From assembly GCA_050084515.1 (NCBI GenBank), contig CM114274.1:11904001-11968000 (forward strand): DNA of 64,000 nt. The letters run 5' to 3'. The notes beneath the pieces were generated by a model that did not search any database, was not told where the DNA came from, and saw only the letters and a program-made list of their open reading frames with translations. A program made the translations under genes and the position numbers. Below, piece after piece: positions 24,492 to 36,343 of this stretch. The stretch's first letter is position 1. Each line of letters opens with the position of its first letter. This DNA comes from Blasia pusilla. Lineage: Eukaryota > Marchantiophyta > Marchantiopsida > Blasiales.

Positions 24492-25020
24492 ACGGGGTCC
24501 CTTTGTTGTGTGGCCGCAAGGCCACACGGTTCAGCAGTCAGCAATGACAACTGGTCCAACGGGGCTCGTGAGCCCCATTGGCGCACCAACGGGGGTTTCT
24601 CACCTCCTCTACACAATCGTTGGGAAACCAAGTCGCAGCCAGAGGAGCTTGCCGCAGCGGCCAATGCCCTTCAGTTACACAGGACATCGTTTTCTTCGAG
24701 CAGTCGGGGGAGTAGAAGCAACAGTCGTGCAGGTAGTGCTCGCTTTGTTGGTCACCAGCGTAACATTTCTGGAAGCCTGTTCTCACACACTGGTAGCCCA
24801 TCCGAAAGCTTCCGTGCTCCGCACTGGAATCCACTTTCGTCCTCCAGTGGCCACATGGATAACTACATCGCTGCTGCTTCAGGTACTCCACATTCATTGA
24901 CAGAGAGAGACTGGAATAAGAAGAGCCCTTTGTAGCCTAGCGACCGTATATACTGTGCCCTGCTTGATCTGTGAGACACTGCACTCCTTTTGTAGTACCT
25001 TTCCCAGTATACTCGGAGAG

Positions 25021-25079
<59 letters not shown>

Positions 25080-26863
25080 TACTTTAAGTAGTGCCTGTCG
25101 TGAGAGAGAGAGGAGAGTGTAGGACTGCGCTCAGTGCAGTTGCAATTTTTACGTTGTTGTATCCACAGTGACCTCTACAATTGTTGGAGCGAGATGTGTC
25201 AGTGCATTCAGCATTCTGGCGAGATGCAAGACTCCTTGGCTTTACTAGGTTCTGCTTCACGCCGTTCGGTTTCTCCAAATCGAGATCACAATATTCATCT
25301 TGAGCTGTATGGGGTGTCTTGCAGATTCGATTTCCAGTCCAACAATCACCATCATATCTTCTAAGGAGGTATACTCTGAATACCCGGAGGACACCCAGTC
25401 TAAATTGATCTAGAGCCTCAGATTAAGATACGATCTCTTTTCTGTGTAAGGTCGTGGTGCAGAAACCATTTTCTGAATTTGCACATGCCGCCTAGACTGA
25501 CAGGATGAGTGTAAGTCTTCTTGGGACCGTGAACTGAAATCGAACACTGAAACTTGATTTTTATTCTGAAAGAAAGAAATTAAGTTTCAATGTTCAGGGT
25601 TGTTTCTCTTCCGGAGCATGTGAGTTTGTTGTGATCTGCTAAGGTTTGCAATGGGTTCTTTGTTAGAAAGAGTTTTGTTGTGGATTGCATATGTCTAACT
25701 AAGGACCGTGGATATTCGTGCAGGGTTGTCTTTCTGCCAATTTTTCTACCGTTTCTAACACCCCAGAATCTACCCCATCTTCCTACGTTGGAGAGTATTT
25801 GAATGCTGCTTCTGCTTCTCAGCCTTCAACATCTCAGCGACAGCAGTCAAGCGGGCATTCCTTCTTGTCCAAGTCGGCATTTTCAATGTCCTCTCATCCC
25901 CATCTAACGAGACAAACGTCTGATAGCCGAATTCATGGTGTGGGTAGTAGCCGAGCGGCAGAAGGGAGACATGAAGGGAGACACTCCTTCAGATGGTCTG
26001 GTAGCAGTGGAGGGGAATCCAGTGTTGGTTCAGGTGGGGGTGCTTCAGATTGGTGGTCCATGCAGACTTTCTCAGACCTTGTCGCATCTTCTCGTAGGGA
26101 GCGATTGAGATGGACTAGTGCAAGTAGTCCATCAGATTTTGGTTGGGGTTCCACTCGAGAGAACTTTGATCGAACGGGTCTACTGGTCATGGAGAGAATA
26201 CGAGCAGGGGCTTCTCAGGCAACTACAGCTGCTCCCCGTACAGAACCACAGGCATGTGGTGTTTGCTCTCGGATGCTATCTCAACGGTCCCCGTGGAGTT
26301 CTTACAGGATGGTGGGAAGCACAGATTGTACAGTAGTGGGTGTTCTTGTATGTGGGCATGTATACCATGCAGAGTGTCTGGAGCAGGCCACACCTGAAGC
26401 TAAACGACAGGATCCTCCCTGCCCTCAGTGTGGCATGGCTGAAAAATCAACCCAAAAGGGAACAAGTAACGTGGAACATGCCCATGTTAGCAAAGGAGTC
26501 AGCTCAAGGGTCAGCAGTATGCATGGCCAGACGTCCTCTAGAAATAAGCTTTCAAGGATTGGTGTTGCAACAGATGATATGGGGGGACCTGAAATTTTGT
26601 CCAAGAGTGGGTCAAGTGAGGGAGGGAAATTGGGATTGCAGACATCATTTAGTGAAAAACTTTCCTTGGGGAAATCACTGTCCCGGAGGCAATTTTCGTT
26701 CAGGAACAGATCTACGAAGGAATCTAGCGAAGCCACCTCCAAGAAGCCTGGTTCTCCTGCTAGAGTGTCTCCTGAGAGCTCTTCAGAAAATCAATCGAGT
26801 TCGACTTTAACTCAATCCTTAAAACTCCGTTCTAGTTCCTTCAGATACCTCAAGAGATGGTAG
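24492..26863 (+). CDS. RING-H2 finger protein (plant CCVAAR family), probable E3 ubiquitin ligase
   Basis: Predicted to transfer ubiquitin from an E2 to substrates. Coding exon A (24,492-24,882) reads TGSLCCVAARPHGS at its N-terminus. The last exon starts near 25,724 (acceptor CGTGCAG) and ends in TAG at 26,861. About 500 residues in total. The family signature is visible: a Gly-Ser...Cys-Cys start, SDSRIHG, then SDWWSMQTFSDLVASSRRER, then a RING-H2 at 26,255-26,431 (CGVC, CGHVYHAEC, CPQC; C-x-H-x2-H-x2-C core), and a Ser-rich basic tail. Related Arabidopsis proteins begin MGS-CC, which suggests N-terminal acylation and membrane attachment. An in-frame TGA at 24,477 rules out a further upstream start in this exon. 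No ATG precedes the motif; ACG at 24,492 has A at -3 and G at +4. Alternatively a leader exon supplies the ATG. Donor 24,883 leaves phase 1 while acceptor 25,724 needs phase 0, so a small exon or the acceptor after 25,703 is needed. Confidence 0.8.
24883..25723 (+). other. Intron of the RING-H2 gene
   Basis: Starts GTACTCCAC after GCTTCAG and ends at TTCGTGCAG before GGTTGTCTT. The length is about 840 bases if there is no internal exon. It carries a long (GA)n tract. The phase mismatch between its ends is noted under the gene. Frames inside (for example 25,134-25,364) show no family resemblance. Confidence 0.55.
25021..25077. repeat. (GA)n microsatellite in intron
   Basis: About 55 bases of GA repeats starting after GGAGAGAAAA, within the RING-H2 gene intron. 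Confidence 0.95.
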
Positions 26864-28700
26864 CACAGATATTTGATGAATCTTGACCTTGATTGTATGC
26901 TTGGGTGAAGATCTGTAAATTCCAGCTATTCTTCTACTATTCCAGACCATTTCCTTGGTACACCAGTATCATAGGCTTTCCAGAAGTTCTGCGTGATATC
27001 AGAATCGTGAGCAAGCTTGACAAGCATCCGAGTGAGGCAGCTGCAAAGCAACTATTTTGAAATTGGGTGTGATACCAGTTGCTGGAGCAAGTGCCTTGGT
27101 TATAAGCCTGCACTCAGAGTTCTTCTTGATTACCAAACCTTAGGAAAATTTTGATCATTGTCTTCAGGGACTGGTTATTCGCCGGGTCTTCTGAGTTCTA
27201 TGAAGGAGGTCGAATATTGGAGATCCTTTTGTTCTTAGTTCCAAAGTCTTACAGGATTTGTACAAATCATTAAAGTCAAAGTCAAGGTTATTTCAAGATT
27301 GCTGCACATCGGAACTTGGACGATGTAGGCGGAATTGTGCATCTGCTTGTGGAAGGTCTCTACTGCATGATCCTGAAAATTGATGGGGATGCTGCCCTCT
27401 GCACTTTCTCAAGGTAATTGTTCTGTTGATGTTACATTAATAGCCTCACTTCTCGGGTCACGAACTGTCCCTAAAATTTTGGGGAAATCAAATGTTGTTA
27501 ATCCAATCCTTGCATATTTTACATTGTACTAGATTCTCGTCACATGGATGATGACGGGTGAGTGTCGTGTGGTTTCCAGCTCTTCCGCTGTGACTCGAGG
27601 GAGGATTTTGTATGTGTCTTGGAGAGTGTATTATTAGGAGAAACGAGACGAGGAAGGCCTTGGCTAGCACGAGGGTTATGATGGTCCTATTTTGCGACTC
27701 TCTGCTCTCGTTGACATTGAATGGCAATGTTTTCTTAGAGGAGTGCTGTAATGACGTTGCTTGCCAAAAGTAAAGCAGAGAACTAAGAAGGTTGCAAACA
27801 TTTTATTGAAGAGATATGTCCACTGGGTAGCTACTTCTACTGGCTATACGACATAAGCAAACTGGAGTGAAGGTAATCAAGTCGATGTGTACATCAGTTG
27901 TCACGGTGTAGTTCATTCTATTTATGTTACATCATCGCGAAAGGAATTCTTGGGTACATATTTCAGCGGGTAAGTATATGATCTTATAGGCCCGAAAAGC
28001 TGGGTAAGGACTTGAGATTTCGTGACTTCTACATATAACTTGACAGTGCTCTTCCTGGCCTCTTCGAACCTTGCAGATGTGTTCCCCACAGATCGCTTTG
28101 GTTGATAGATGGATCAGTACGTCTCCCTCCGGTGGATAATTATGTCTGTTGAATCAAGTACAATAGCACTTCCTTGGTGATGTGCCCACATTTGCCTCTT
28201 CATTGTTGCACGATCGACCCACAATACTTCCTCTCGAAAGCCTGTCTTGACGAGTGAAGACCTGCAGTACTATCTATTTCAGAGGCTCTCGAGTGCCGCA
28301 ACGAATTCTGGAGCAAGAAGTCCATGGTGTTATGGTCAATTTTTAAACTACGGAGCTCTTTCACGTCCTCATTGGATGGTCATGCAGGTTACGCAGGGAG
28401 AAGGATCCATGTCGGTCATTTTCGTTAGGGTTGTGCGATTCATCCGAATCTTGAATGTGGGTCGACACTTGAGGATATTTCCGCAGCACCTCGTGTTAGA
28501 GGCCTGCATCGTATGTCAGCAATGTGCAATGCATCCGGTCAGGGCAGGTAGAGCTTCCACCTCGGCTGGTACTGACCCATCAAGTCCCAAGCTGGACAAC
28601 TCAGTAATTGGATCCGATGACACCCTCTCTCTTGCGTCTCTCCCCGAGGAATAACGTCACCACCTTCGTCCTCTGCCGTTTCCTAGCTTCATCCCCCAGA
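26864..28700 (+). other. Probable 3' untranslated/downstream region of the RING-H2 gene
   Basis: Mixed composition, intermediate between the gene and intergenic DNA. No second gene is evident. The 135-codon plus frame at 28,247-28,654 has no recognised domain and no splice context, though its C-terminal part (SSPKLDNSVIGSDDTLSLAS) is Ser/Asp-rich like real protein. I leave it unassigned. The cleavage and polyadenylation site is not determined. Confidence 0.4.
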
Positions 28701-29919
28701 GCCCTAGTTGTACCTCACGTTGCGCAGACTAGTCCGGAATCCGGCCCACAGTGCAACAGTTCGTGTTCCAAGAGACACCAAAGCTAGAACCTCTGAATTT
28801 ACGTCACCGAACTGCAAGCAAGCATCAGTCACGGAAGACGCGCAGTCATCCGAACCAGGCTCCGCGGTTCGTTTGTACCGCAGAACAGGAATCAGCCTTG
28901 CCCACGACTTCCATGGATCAAAACAGGTAACCCCAGCGGTTAATCGTGGAAACCAACGCGCGGGCCCGCTGTCAGTCACGAAACGGTGAGGAAACTACAC
29001 CCTCCACACTGTACAGACAACAGACCTGCGCAGAACCGCTGCGGGCAACTCCCAGGCCCACAAGTCGAGAAGGCCCTCACACATCGCTGGCCAAATCACA
29101 CAGTTACGTACGCGAAGAAGCAGCCTGTCCGCCCTCCCTCTGAAGAAACTCCGAGAGCGCAGATCCTTGTGCGCCGCGCGCCTCCAGTAAAACGGTGACG
29201 ATCCTCCGATCCATCTATTCCATCCGCAACACGCTTCGCTTTGAATTGACGACACTGTCGTGTCGTCCCCCTGCGCTTGTGCTCTCCCCTCCCCTCCGCA
29301 CCTGTACACTGGGAATCAACAATCATAGGCTAAGATTAGTTAGAGTCGTAGTAGCAGTAGCAGTCAGTAGTAGCAGCAGTAGGAGTAGTACTACTGTTGT
29401 TATAGAAGTAGTAGTAGTAGGAAGGTTTAGCGAATGACGACCAGTGGCGCCTGTGCCCACCTCGTAAATATCAGTCAACACGACTCGGGAGGGATACGGA
29501 CAGAGTTAATCAAACCCACGAGTACACACGCCCTCTGACTCCCTGAGGCTCAGACCGAACTCGGAAGTGTCAGAACATGAACGTCGCGTTGGCGCTGTCA
29601 CGCGCGTTATTACAGCGGCTCCTCTCGCCCTCCCTCCTTTCATACTACGATCATTGTTGCTCCAACGGAACGAATCCGTCAGCAGCGCGGATTCGCTAGC
29701 GGCAGGCAGGGGCTGCGGGCAGCGGGCTGCCCAGAAATTCTGGTTCTTCTTTTTCTGTAACTTCTGTGTAGGTGCCCCCGCTTCACGCGCGCGGGGGGTT
29801 ATGAAGCTGCCCCCGCTGCAAAATTCCCTCGCGTGTTTGGTAGCGCTTTCTATCCTAGCTGTGACTCTGTGACCGGAGCTGCCTCGCGTCACTCGCGCAC
29901 TTTGCGTGTATTTATCTGC
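28700..29919. other. GC-rich, CpG-containing region without a clear gene
   Basis: The composition resembles the leaders at 22.2-24.5 and 38.9-40.4 kb. Overlapping frames of 65-130 codons exist on both strands, none with a domain. It includes an AGT/AGC-rich stretch at 29,343-29,432 and a degenerate minisatellite unit near 29,811-29,845 (CCCCGCTGCAAAATTCCCTC). It could be a promoter or leader of a gene that has since been displaced, or a non-coding RNA gene. Confidence 0.35.
29343..29432. repeat. AGT/AGC trinucleotide-rich stretch
   Basis: Imperfect GTAGTAGCAGTAGCAGT-type repeats followed by GAAGTAGTAGTAGTAGGAAG. Simple sequence; apparent Val/Ser-rich frames are artefacts of it. Confidence 0.8.
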
Positions 29920-30235
29920 CCGGCTACGAAATTCCCTCGCGCCTCATGTCTGTAGCTGCCCCGCTACGAAATTCCCTGGCGCGTTTCGTATTAACCTCTG
30001 CCCCGCTACGAAATTCCCCTGGTGCATTTCGTATTAACCTGCCCCGCGACGAAATTCCCTGGAGCGTTTCGTATTAACCTGCCCCGCGACGAAATTCCCT
30101 GTGGAGTGTTTCGTATTAACCTGCCCCGCGACGAAATTCCCTGTGGAGCGTTTCGTATGAACCTGCCCCGCGACGAAATTCCCTGTGGAGCTTTTCGTAT
30201 TAACCTGCCCCGCGACGGAATTCCCTGCGGAGGGA
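29920..30235. repeat. 40-42-bp minisatellite, about eight units
   Basis: The block GAAATTCCCT recurs at 29,928, 29,968, 30,010 (one base longer), 30,051, 30,091, 30,133 and 30,175, with GGAATTCCCT at 30,217. Periods are 40, 42, 41, 40, 42, 42 and 42. Each unit continues GTTTCGTATTAACCTGCCCC then GCGAC or GCTAC. The later units are the most regular and have a 42-base period, so a frame (30,022-30,321 plus) repeats 14 residues (containing NLPRDEIPCGAFRI) without stops; its complement (30,006-30,362) is also open. Open frames on both strands point to repeat geometry rather than coding. The array marks the switch from GC-rich to AT-rich DNA. Confidence 0.92.
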
Positions 30236-30239
30236 CTAT

Positions 30240-33200
30240 TGTGTGCTTTGGAATCTTTCCGAATCTCCACGTACCGACTCTTTCCCATTTTATGCTTTCA
30301 CTTTTGGGCATGGTGTTGTGATTTCGTTGTTTTCTCTCTCTCCTTTCTTTACTCTCATTCATTTGTTTTCATTTTTATTTTCCTAAAGTAAGAAAATAGA
30401 GGTAATAAATATGTTTATAGAGATTCTAATTTCCAAAAGAAAATTACAATTGATATGATTTTGTACTACTGGTTGAAGTGTGATGTATGGAATCGTATGT
30501 TGCCGTTGAAATGCAACTTGTAAAAATATAATTCTATAATATGATAAATTGGAAAACTAAAATATTGCACGGAAATGAAAATAAGGTAGATGTATTGTAA
30601 GATGCTCCTAAATATAGATATAAAGTGTATATCGTCACTCTAAACGAGGCTCCATTCATAAAGGTCATCTGCCTTTATTGACATCGTATGTGCCAGTACC
30701 CATTTAGTAGTAGGGAGCACAACCAAGACGGCCTACTTGATATAATAATGTATAGAACTAGTTTCTTTACGTATTACATGTCATTTCCCATTTGTCCCAA
30801 GACGATCTGGTTCATGAAACTAAAAAGAATAGTTTGGTCCCAAATAATTGTAGGTCAAAATAATGTCCACTTTATGGTCCCCAACCCTAAAGGCTCCATC
30901 CCTAATTTTGAATGTTACTTGATTGCCCCCCCCTATCCGAATGCCCATGTCACGCACTATGTTCAAAGGACACGTGGTGGACTATTCCGTGTTTCCATTT
31001 GAAAATATTATAGATGGTATGGTATGCAAGAAGACATAATAACAATAAGACTCCAAATCCGATTGAAAATAGAAGAGGGAAAATTTTAAATTTTTTTATA
31101 GATTTTGAAAACGAAAGGGTATGAAATCTCCCATACTATATGAAAGAAGCACATCATCATGAAAAATATTTCCTCCTTGTTTTGCACAAATTATGGATCG
31201 CCTCATTGAGTGAGTGAGTGAATGAAATATATATTCATAAACCTTTATTTTTTTCCTCTTTACAACATCATTGGAGAGGACTTGAGGTCCATGCAAATAT
31301 TCTTACAACTTCTCTTGAAGACCCTATTTTCAGACTTTTTTTCTATGTCTCCTCTAAGCGTGACATGTTGAAGCTGAAATGTTAGGAGAATTTTGTATGG
31401 ATGCCATAGGAGAACCTATCTTGCATAGACAAGTGTCCATGCACGTGTAAATCCACTTTTGATGTTAACAAAATTATTATTTTAGAAAGGGTCTTTCTTT
31501 CTTTTCAAGAAGGGATTACTTCTTTAGGAATAAAAATACCCCTCTCCTCATATCATACAATAGATTCTCCAAAATGCGAACCCCAATGAATTTCTTTCCC
31601 CCTCCCAAAGAACAATGTTCTTTTCACTTCGATTATTATTTTCTACATTAGTTTTTTAGAAAAAATATAGAATTAAAAGAAACGCGACTCCTTTCGAAAT
31701 TAAAGCTGCCCATTAGAGGGGGTCAGCTTTGAACCGGCCAACGAAATAAACATCCTGAGGGCGGACGGAATGGTCATTCTATGAAACGTGTCGCATCCAC
31801 AGAGGCGTCGGAGGATGACGGAGCAGTAGTAGTACGCAAACGCACCACCCACCACATAAGCCTGCGTGACCACGTGGACCGGGGGACTTGAGGTCAGGGC
31901 TAGACGGGGGAACTTAAGGGACGACTCTTGATGAGACATTGCCACCTCAACCTGGCCATCATGTGTGTTGCAACTAGTTGTCGTCGTGTCCGGTACGTCA
32001 TGATCGGGTTTTTTTTTCTATATTAAATATTATTAAGAATTACTTTTTAGCTCTTTAAATTAGGATCTGCTATTTAAAATCTTCACCAATTTTCTTTCTC
32101 TTCTCGAAGTTTGTTTTGTGATTCGAATATAACTCTAAAAATGTTTGAAGAGGTTTCGGAAAATACTCATATACTAGTAAGTTGGGAATGAAAAGATTAA
32201 GATATGGACGATGATAATATGAAATTAATGGACACACATGGAATTTTAAAAGGTTGAAAATAAATAGATAAATTTATCATACATCTAATTTGGTAAAGGA
32301 AAAAAATTCATGTATTTTTTAATTAATTTTGCAAAAAAAATTTTAATCTCTTTTCCAATCCCATCCTTCAATAAGTAAAAGAAAATCACTTATTTTGATG
32401 AATTTTTTTTCCAAAAGACAGTTTCAAATTTTCTCTCAATCAACTTGAAAATTAAAAATAATATAGAAAAATATGTCTTCCATTATTTTGAAGAATAAAT
32501 TTTGTCCCATTAGTGTCCTCTTATTCCCAAAAGGAAAATTAATTTTGCCTCAAAACTAAACTTTAAATTGTTAATTTTATCATAATCTGTTGGCATGAAC
32601 CTTGAAAAATAATTTTAAATTTCCAAATGAGAAAAGAGAATATAAATTAAAGAGACTCTATAAGATTTTAGGGCGAAGATGCCTGAATTTCAGTTAATTA
32701 TATTATTTATTTATGTACTATAAATAAATAATATAATTATTAAAATCTTACCCATTCTTTTTTTTTGATAGGTATAGGGTAACATTAAAAGAAAAAAGTC
32801 ATGAACAAGCTTCATGGACAAATAGGATACTTGTCATTCAATCTTTTGTCTTCACAATTAGCTAACGCTCTTAAGAGTAGGATCAATGGCATATTTGTAA
32901 CATAAAAAGGAATTTGCAAACCTCTACCTACCCAAATTTACAATATGTAGATTTTCATTTCAACATTTTTTCACATGCTTTTTCCTCGATGTATTCATGA
33001 AATTTAGTCCATATTTTATAACCAAGTGTGTAACCCATTGTGGGGGGGACAAAATAATCAATAAACACATGTGAAGGACGCGTGGATAGTCCAAGATGGT
33101 GAGAAAAATTTGACTCTAATAAGAGAAATTCATCCTTTGGAGCCTTTCTTCGGGTAATTTTTAAAATTGTTTCACTACTTGGAAAGAGGAAAGGATATAA

Positions 33201-34296
33201 GAGGAAAAGAGAACTATAATGAACGCATAAAGTTATCATCTGCATAGGCATTGCTACACAATTTACACTATTTTTTACATCCATACAATAAATACCATAG
33301 GTGGTCTCTCAACCCCTAATCACACAAGATCTTGAACTCTTCCCTAAACTTGGTATCGTGGTCACTCGAAACCTTTGTTGGTGAATCTTAATGACTCAAC
33401 ACACAATCCAGAAATGCATAAGTTGCTCCTTCACTTGCCATTGCTTGATAATATTAATGCTACCAATTCAATCCATTGTTCCACCATGACCAATACATAT
33501 ATATGACAATGCCCTGTCGATGGCAAGAGTCCCTCAAAGTATAGATTCCACCTATAACCTAACCCCATGACTAGAAAAGGATGGAATTATTGGATGAGAG
33601 CATTGGAAAATGTTCACACTTGATCATATACCATGCACCTTACAAAAAAAACTACTACATTCTCATCAATTTTGCAAGCCCCATGAGTTGCACCATAGTC
33701 ACACCATGATCACAACTTAGTTGCAAGTTTGCAAGTGCTGCACTTGCAATTGCTCGCAAGACTAAGAATCTTACTTACAATTTACGAATCCGATATGGCT
33801 CAAAAGTTCAATCTTTTTTCACTCATAGTCTAGTGACTATAGTCATAATTGGCTTGTAGTTGGCCCGCAAAAAACTCACACTGGACTTAAAACTTTTATA
33901 GTGTTACCGCTACAATACAAGCCAATTATAAGTTTGACTCACAGTTGAGCCCCAATATAATTTATGAGTCTAACTCGCAAACAACATGATTTTTTTAAAA
34001 TCCTTATTTAATTTCATCCTTGTGAAAAAACATTCATTCAATACATTAGACATTCCAATCACACAAGCCCAATGACGCAAAAATAAAAATATGGATAAAT
34101 TATGTATAAAAATCATTGTTATATGTCATATGCCTTTTAGAGAAGAATACATTAAAGCTCACTCTATGTTACTATTTCGTTTGTTAGTAGGAGCATTCCT
34201 ATCTTGTAAATCTAAAACAGAAGTAATCTTTCATTATCATTTGGACCTAATAAAAGAGTCATGTAGAGATTCTAGCTTTAAAAACATTCATCTCAA
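30240..34296. other. AT-rich gene-free region
   Basis: No gene supported. A GC-richer patch at about 31,690-32,010 has no domain-bearing frame. The frame at 30,688-31,002 (104 codons plus) and that at 32,955-33,284 (109 codons minus) are unrecognised and lack gene context. Short ATTTATTTAT palindromes occur near 32,700. Confidence 0.5.
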
Positions 34297-34740
34297 AAAG
34301 TCATATAAATCCAACTATAGTAATTTAAACAAACAAAATTTATCAATATGACTCGTTCATATTTTATGACGCATGTATATCCAGTTATTTAAACAAACCA
34401 AACTCATCAACATGACTAGTCATATTTTGTGACTCATGTGTATGCAATCATTTAAACACACCAAACTCATCAATAGGACTCAATCATATTTTATGACTCA
34501 TCCACATTTAGTCATTTAGACAAATGAAGGTGATCAATACGACTAGGTAGAATATTATGACAAGTTTGTCTCAAGTTATTTTGATAATTGGTAGTGATCA
34601 AAATGACTCAACTTTATGCTATGACCCAATCATATCTAATCATTGAACCAAATCACACTGATAACTATGACTTAGTCATGCTTCTCGACTGAGTCATATA
34701 GGAAAATCGGATGATGAATATGACTCACTCATAAAAATTC
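34297..34740. repeat. Degenerate 62-64-bp satellite rich in TGACT/AGTCA
   Basis: The block TCATATTTT(A/G)TGAC recurs at 34,358, 34,420 and 34,484, with diverged versions near 34,547, 34,609 and 34,674, giving periods of about 62-65 bases. Each unit also carries ATTTAAACA(A/C)AC and CTCATCAA. The pentamer GACTC/TGAGTC and its variants are unusually dense from about 33,780 to 35,010. A 5'-proximal unit (34,297-34,357) is more diverged. Confidence 0.75.
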
Positions 34741-35044
34741 ATAACCACGTGTCCGTAAACCTTGTTCACTTCATATAATTTCCACATCATAAGCTGACAT
34801 GGCAATCATGGTATATGACTATGTTTTCATACGTGACAAACCTTGTTGACATATTAGTCATATAACATAATGACTATTAGAGTGATCCTAAAATGGCTCT
34901 AGTCATGACATGGTACATGACTAGGCTTTTAACGACTCCATGAGTTATGAATGATTGCAAGTCATTTATATACATATATGACTATGAGAAGTCACATGAG
35001 CCAATCATAAGAACCATGATTTCTTCTATTGGATTAGGTTTGGC

Positions 35045-36343
35045 ATTGGGGAGATAATTAGGAGCGAGGATTTCAGGAGCTCAAGGACAACTTGACATCC
35101 TCATTCATTTTACATAGACCGATTAGGGTCATCCATTTGAGTTACATACAGAGTGGAGCGTGTTGGATCTAGGAGCAGTGCTCACTTAGAGAGATGACAA
35201 GGAGAGGGAGTTTTTTTGTGGCTCATGCAAGCCGATTGAACAATATTGTAGAGGAAAAATATAGCTCCTATGAGGGAGAGTGTTTGGCTGCAGTATGGGC
35301 CATAGCACATTTCAAGTGCTATCTATTCGACAACCCTTTCACACTTATCAGTGATCATCACTCGTTGAGGTGGTTGATGGAGTCTGACAAGCTTACGTGG
35401 AGGCTTGATAGGTGGGCTCTATTACTACATGAGTACGAATTTGAGGTGGTTAATAGGCCAGGTCGGTTAAACTAGGATGCACTTGGGTTGAGTCTCAACT
35501 CATGCCCTAGTTAAAGAGACGACACAGTAGCTCGAGGGCACGGAGAGAGTGATGAGGAAATGATGTCTGATTGGCATGCATTTTCCTTTCTTTGTTGGTT
35601 GACTATGTTATGTTAGCAGCAAGTGATGACTCTAATGTTGGAATCAGATGATGAGTCTCTTGATCTGGAGGTCAATGAGGAGGCGATTAGTAGTTGTGAT
35701 ATCCATGACGACGTGGAGGTTGTGGAGTTTCTATGTACTGGCATCATTGCGAGCATAGTGAGTACTAGGGAGCGGGATCTAATCCTACAAAGAGCCTGGA
35801 AGTTCAGATGGGAGGAAACACAAATTTTACGGGTGTGTGGGGATAGTAGGGTATGGGTGTTGCCTCATCCTTCTCAACAAGCACATGTAGTGTGATATAT
35901 CCAGGAGTAGTCGGGACATTTTGGGGTAAAGCGTATTTACAACTCACTCCAGGTTCAATATTATTGCGCGACATGCATACAGAGGTTCAACAATTTGTAG
36001 CTAGATGTATGGTATGTGACCCAGTGCGAGCATCCTTCAATGCTCCCACTTTGTGATTGCATCCTTTGTTGATTATGGGATTAGGTTATCGGTGGAGTCT
36101 AGACTTTGCGGGACCTTTGCCATTGACGGGGCATCATCATAGGTACGTGTTGGTCATGGTGGAGCATTTCTCCAAGTGGTGAGAGTTAATGGTACTACTG
36201 GACAAGGCGAGTGAGGGAGCGGCTTATGCATTCCTAGATTGTGTGCTTAGTCATTTTGGTGTACGAGTGGAGGTGTTGACTGACCAGGGTACTGAGTTTC
36301 CGGGAGAGTTTTAGGTCTTGTGTGATCAAGCGATGATTGATCA
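35045..36343 (+). pseudogene. Ty3/gypsy element A: RNase H and integrase N-terminal part
   Basis: A 5'-truncated, plus-strand relative of element C. From about 35,090 the frames give remnants of the RT connection region, then RNase H at 35,194-35,475 (YSSYEGECLAAVWAIAHF, TLISDHHSLRWLM, VVNRPGRLN), then the integrase zinc-binding region (CMVCD near 36,010) and the catalytic core (WSLDFAGPLPL near 36,095; VLTDQGTEF near 36,280). The second catalytic Asp, lost in element C, is still present here. Frames are broken by several stops and shifts. The integrase is interrupted at 36,344 by a solo LTR. Similarity to the neighbouring AT-rich DNA stops near 35,045, so LTR, gag, protease and RT are missing. 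Confidence 0.8.

Noticed and set aside
28247-28654. 135-codon plus frame
   Set aside because: No recognised domain, no splice sites tying it to the RING gene; could be real but not supportable by eye.
29920-30235. CRISPR-like regular array
   Set aside because: Units are tandem with no variable spacers and the context is eukaryotic.
30006-30362. Repeated 14-residue peptide frames on both strands
   Set aside because: Produced by the 42-bp minisatellite period; both strands open, no start or gene context.
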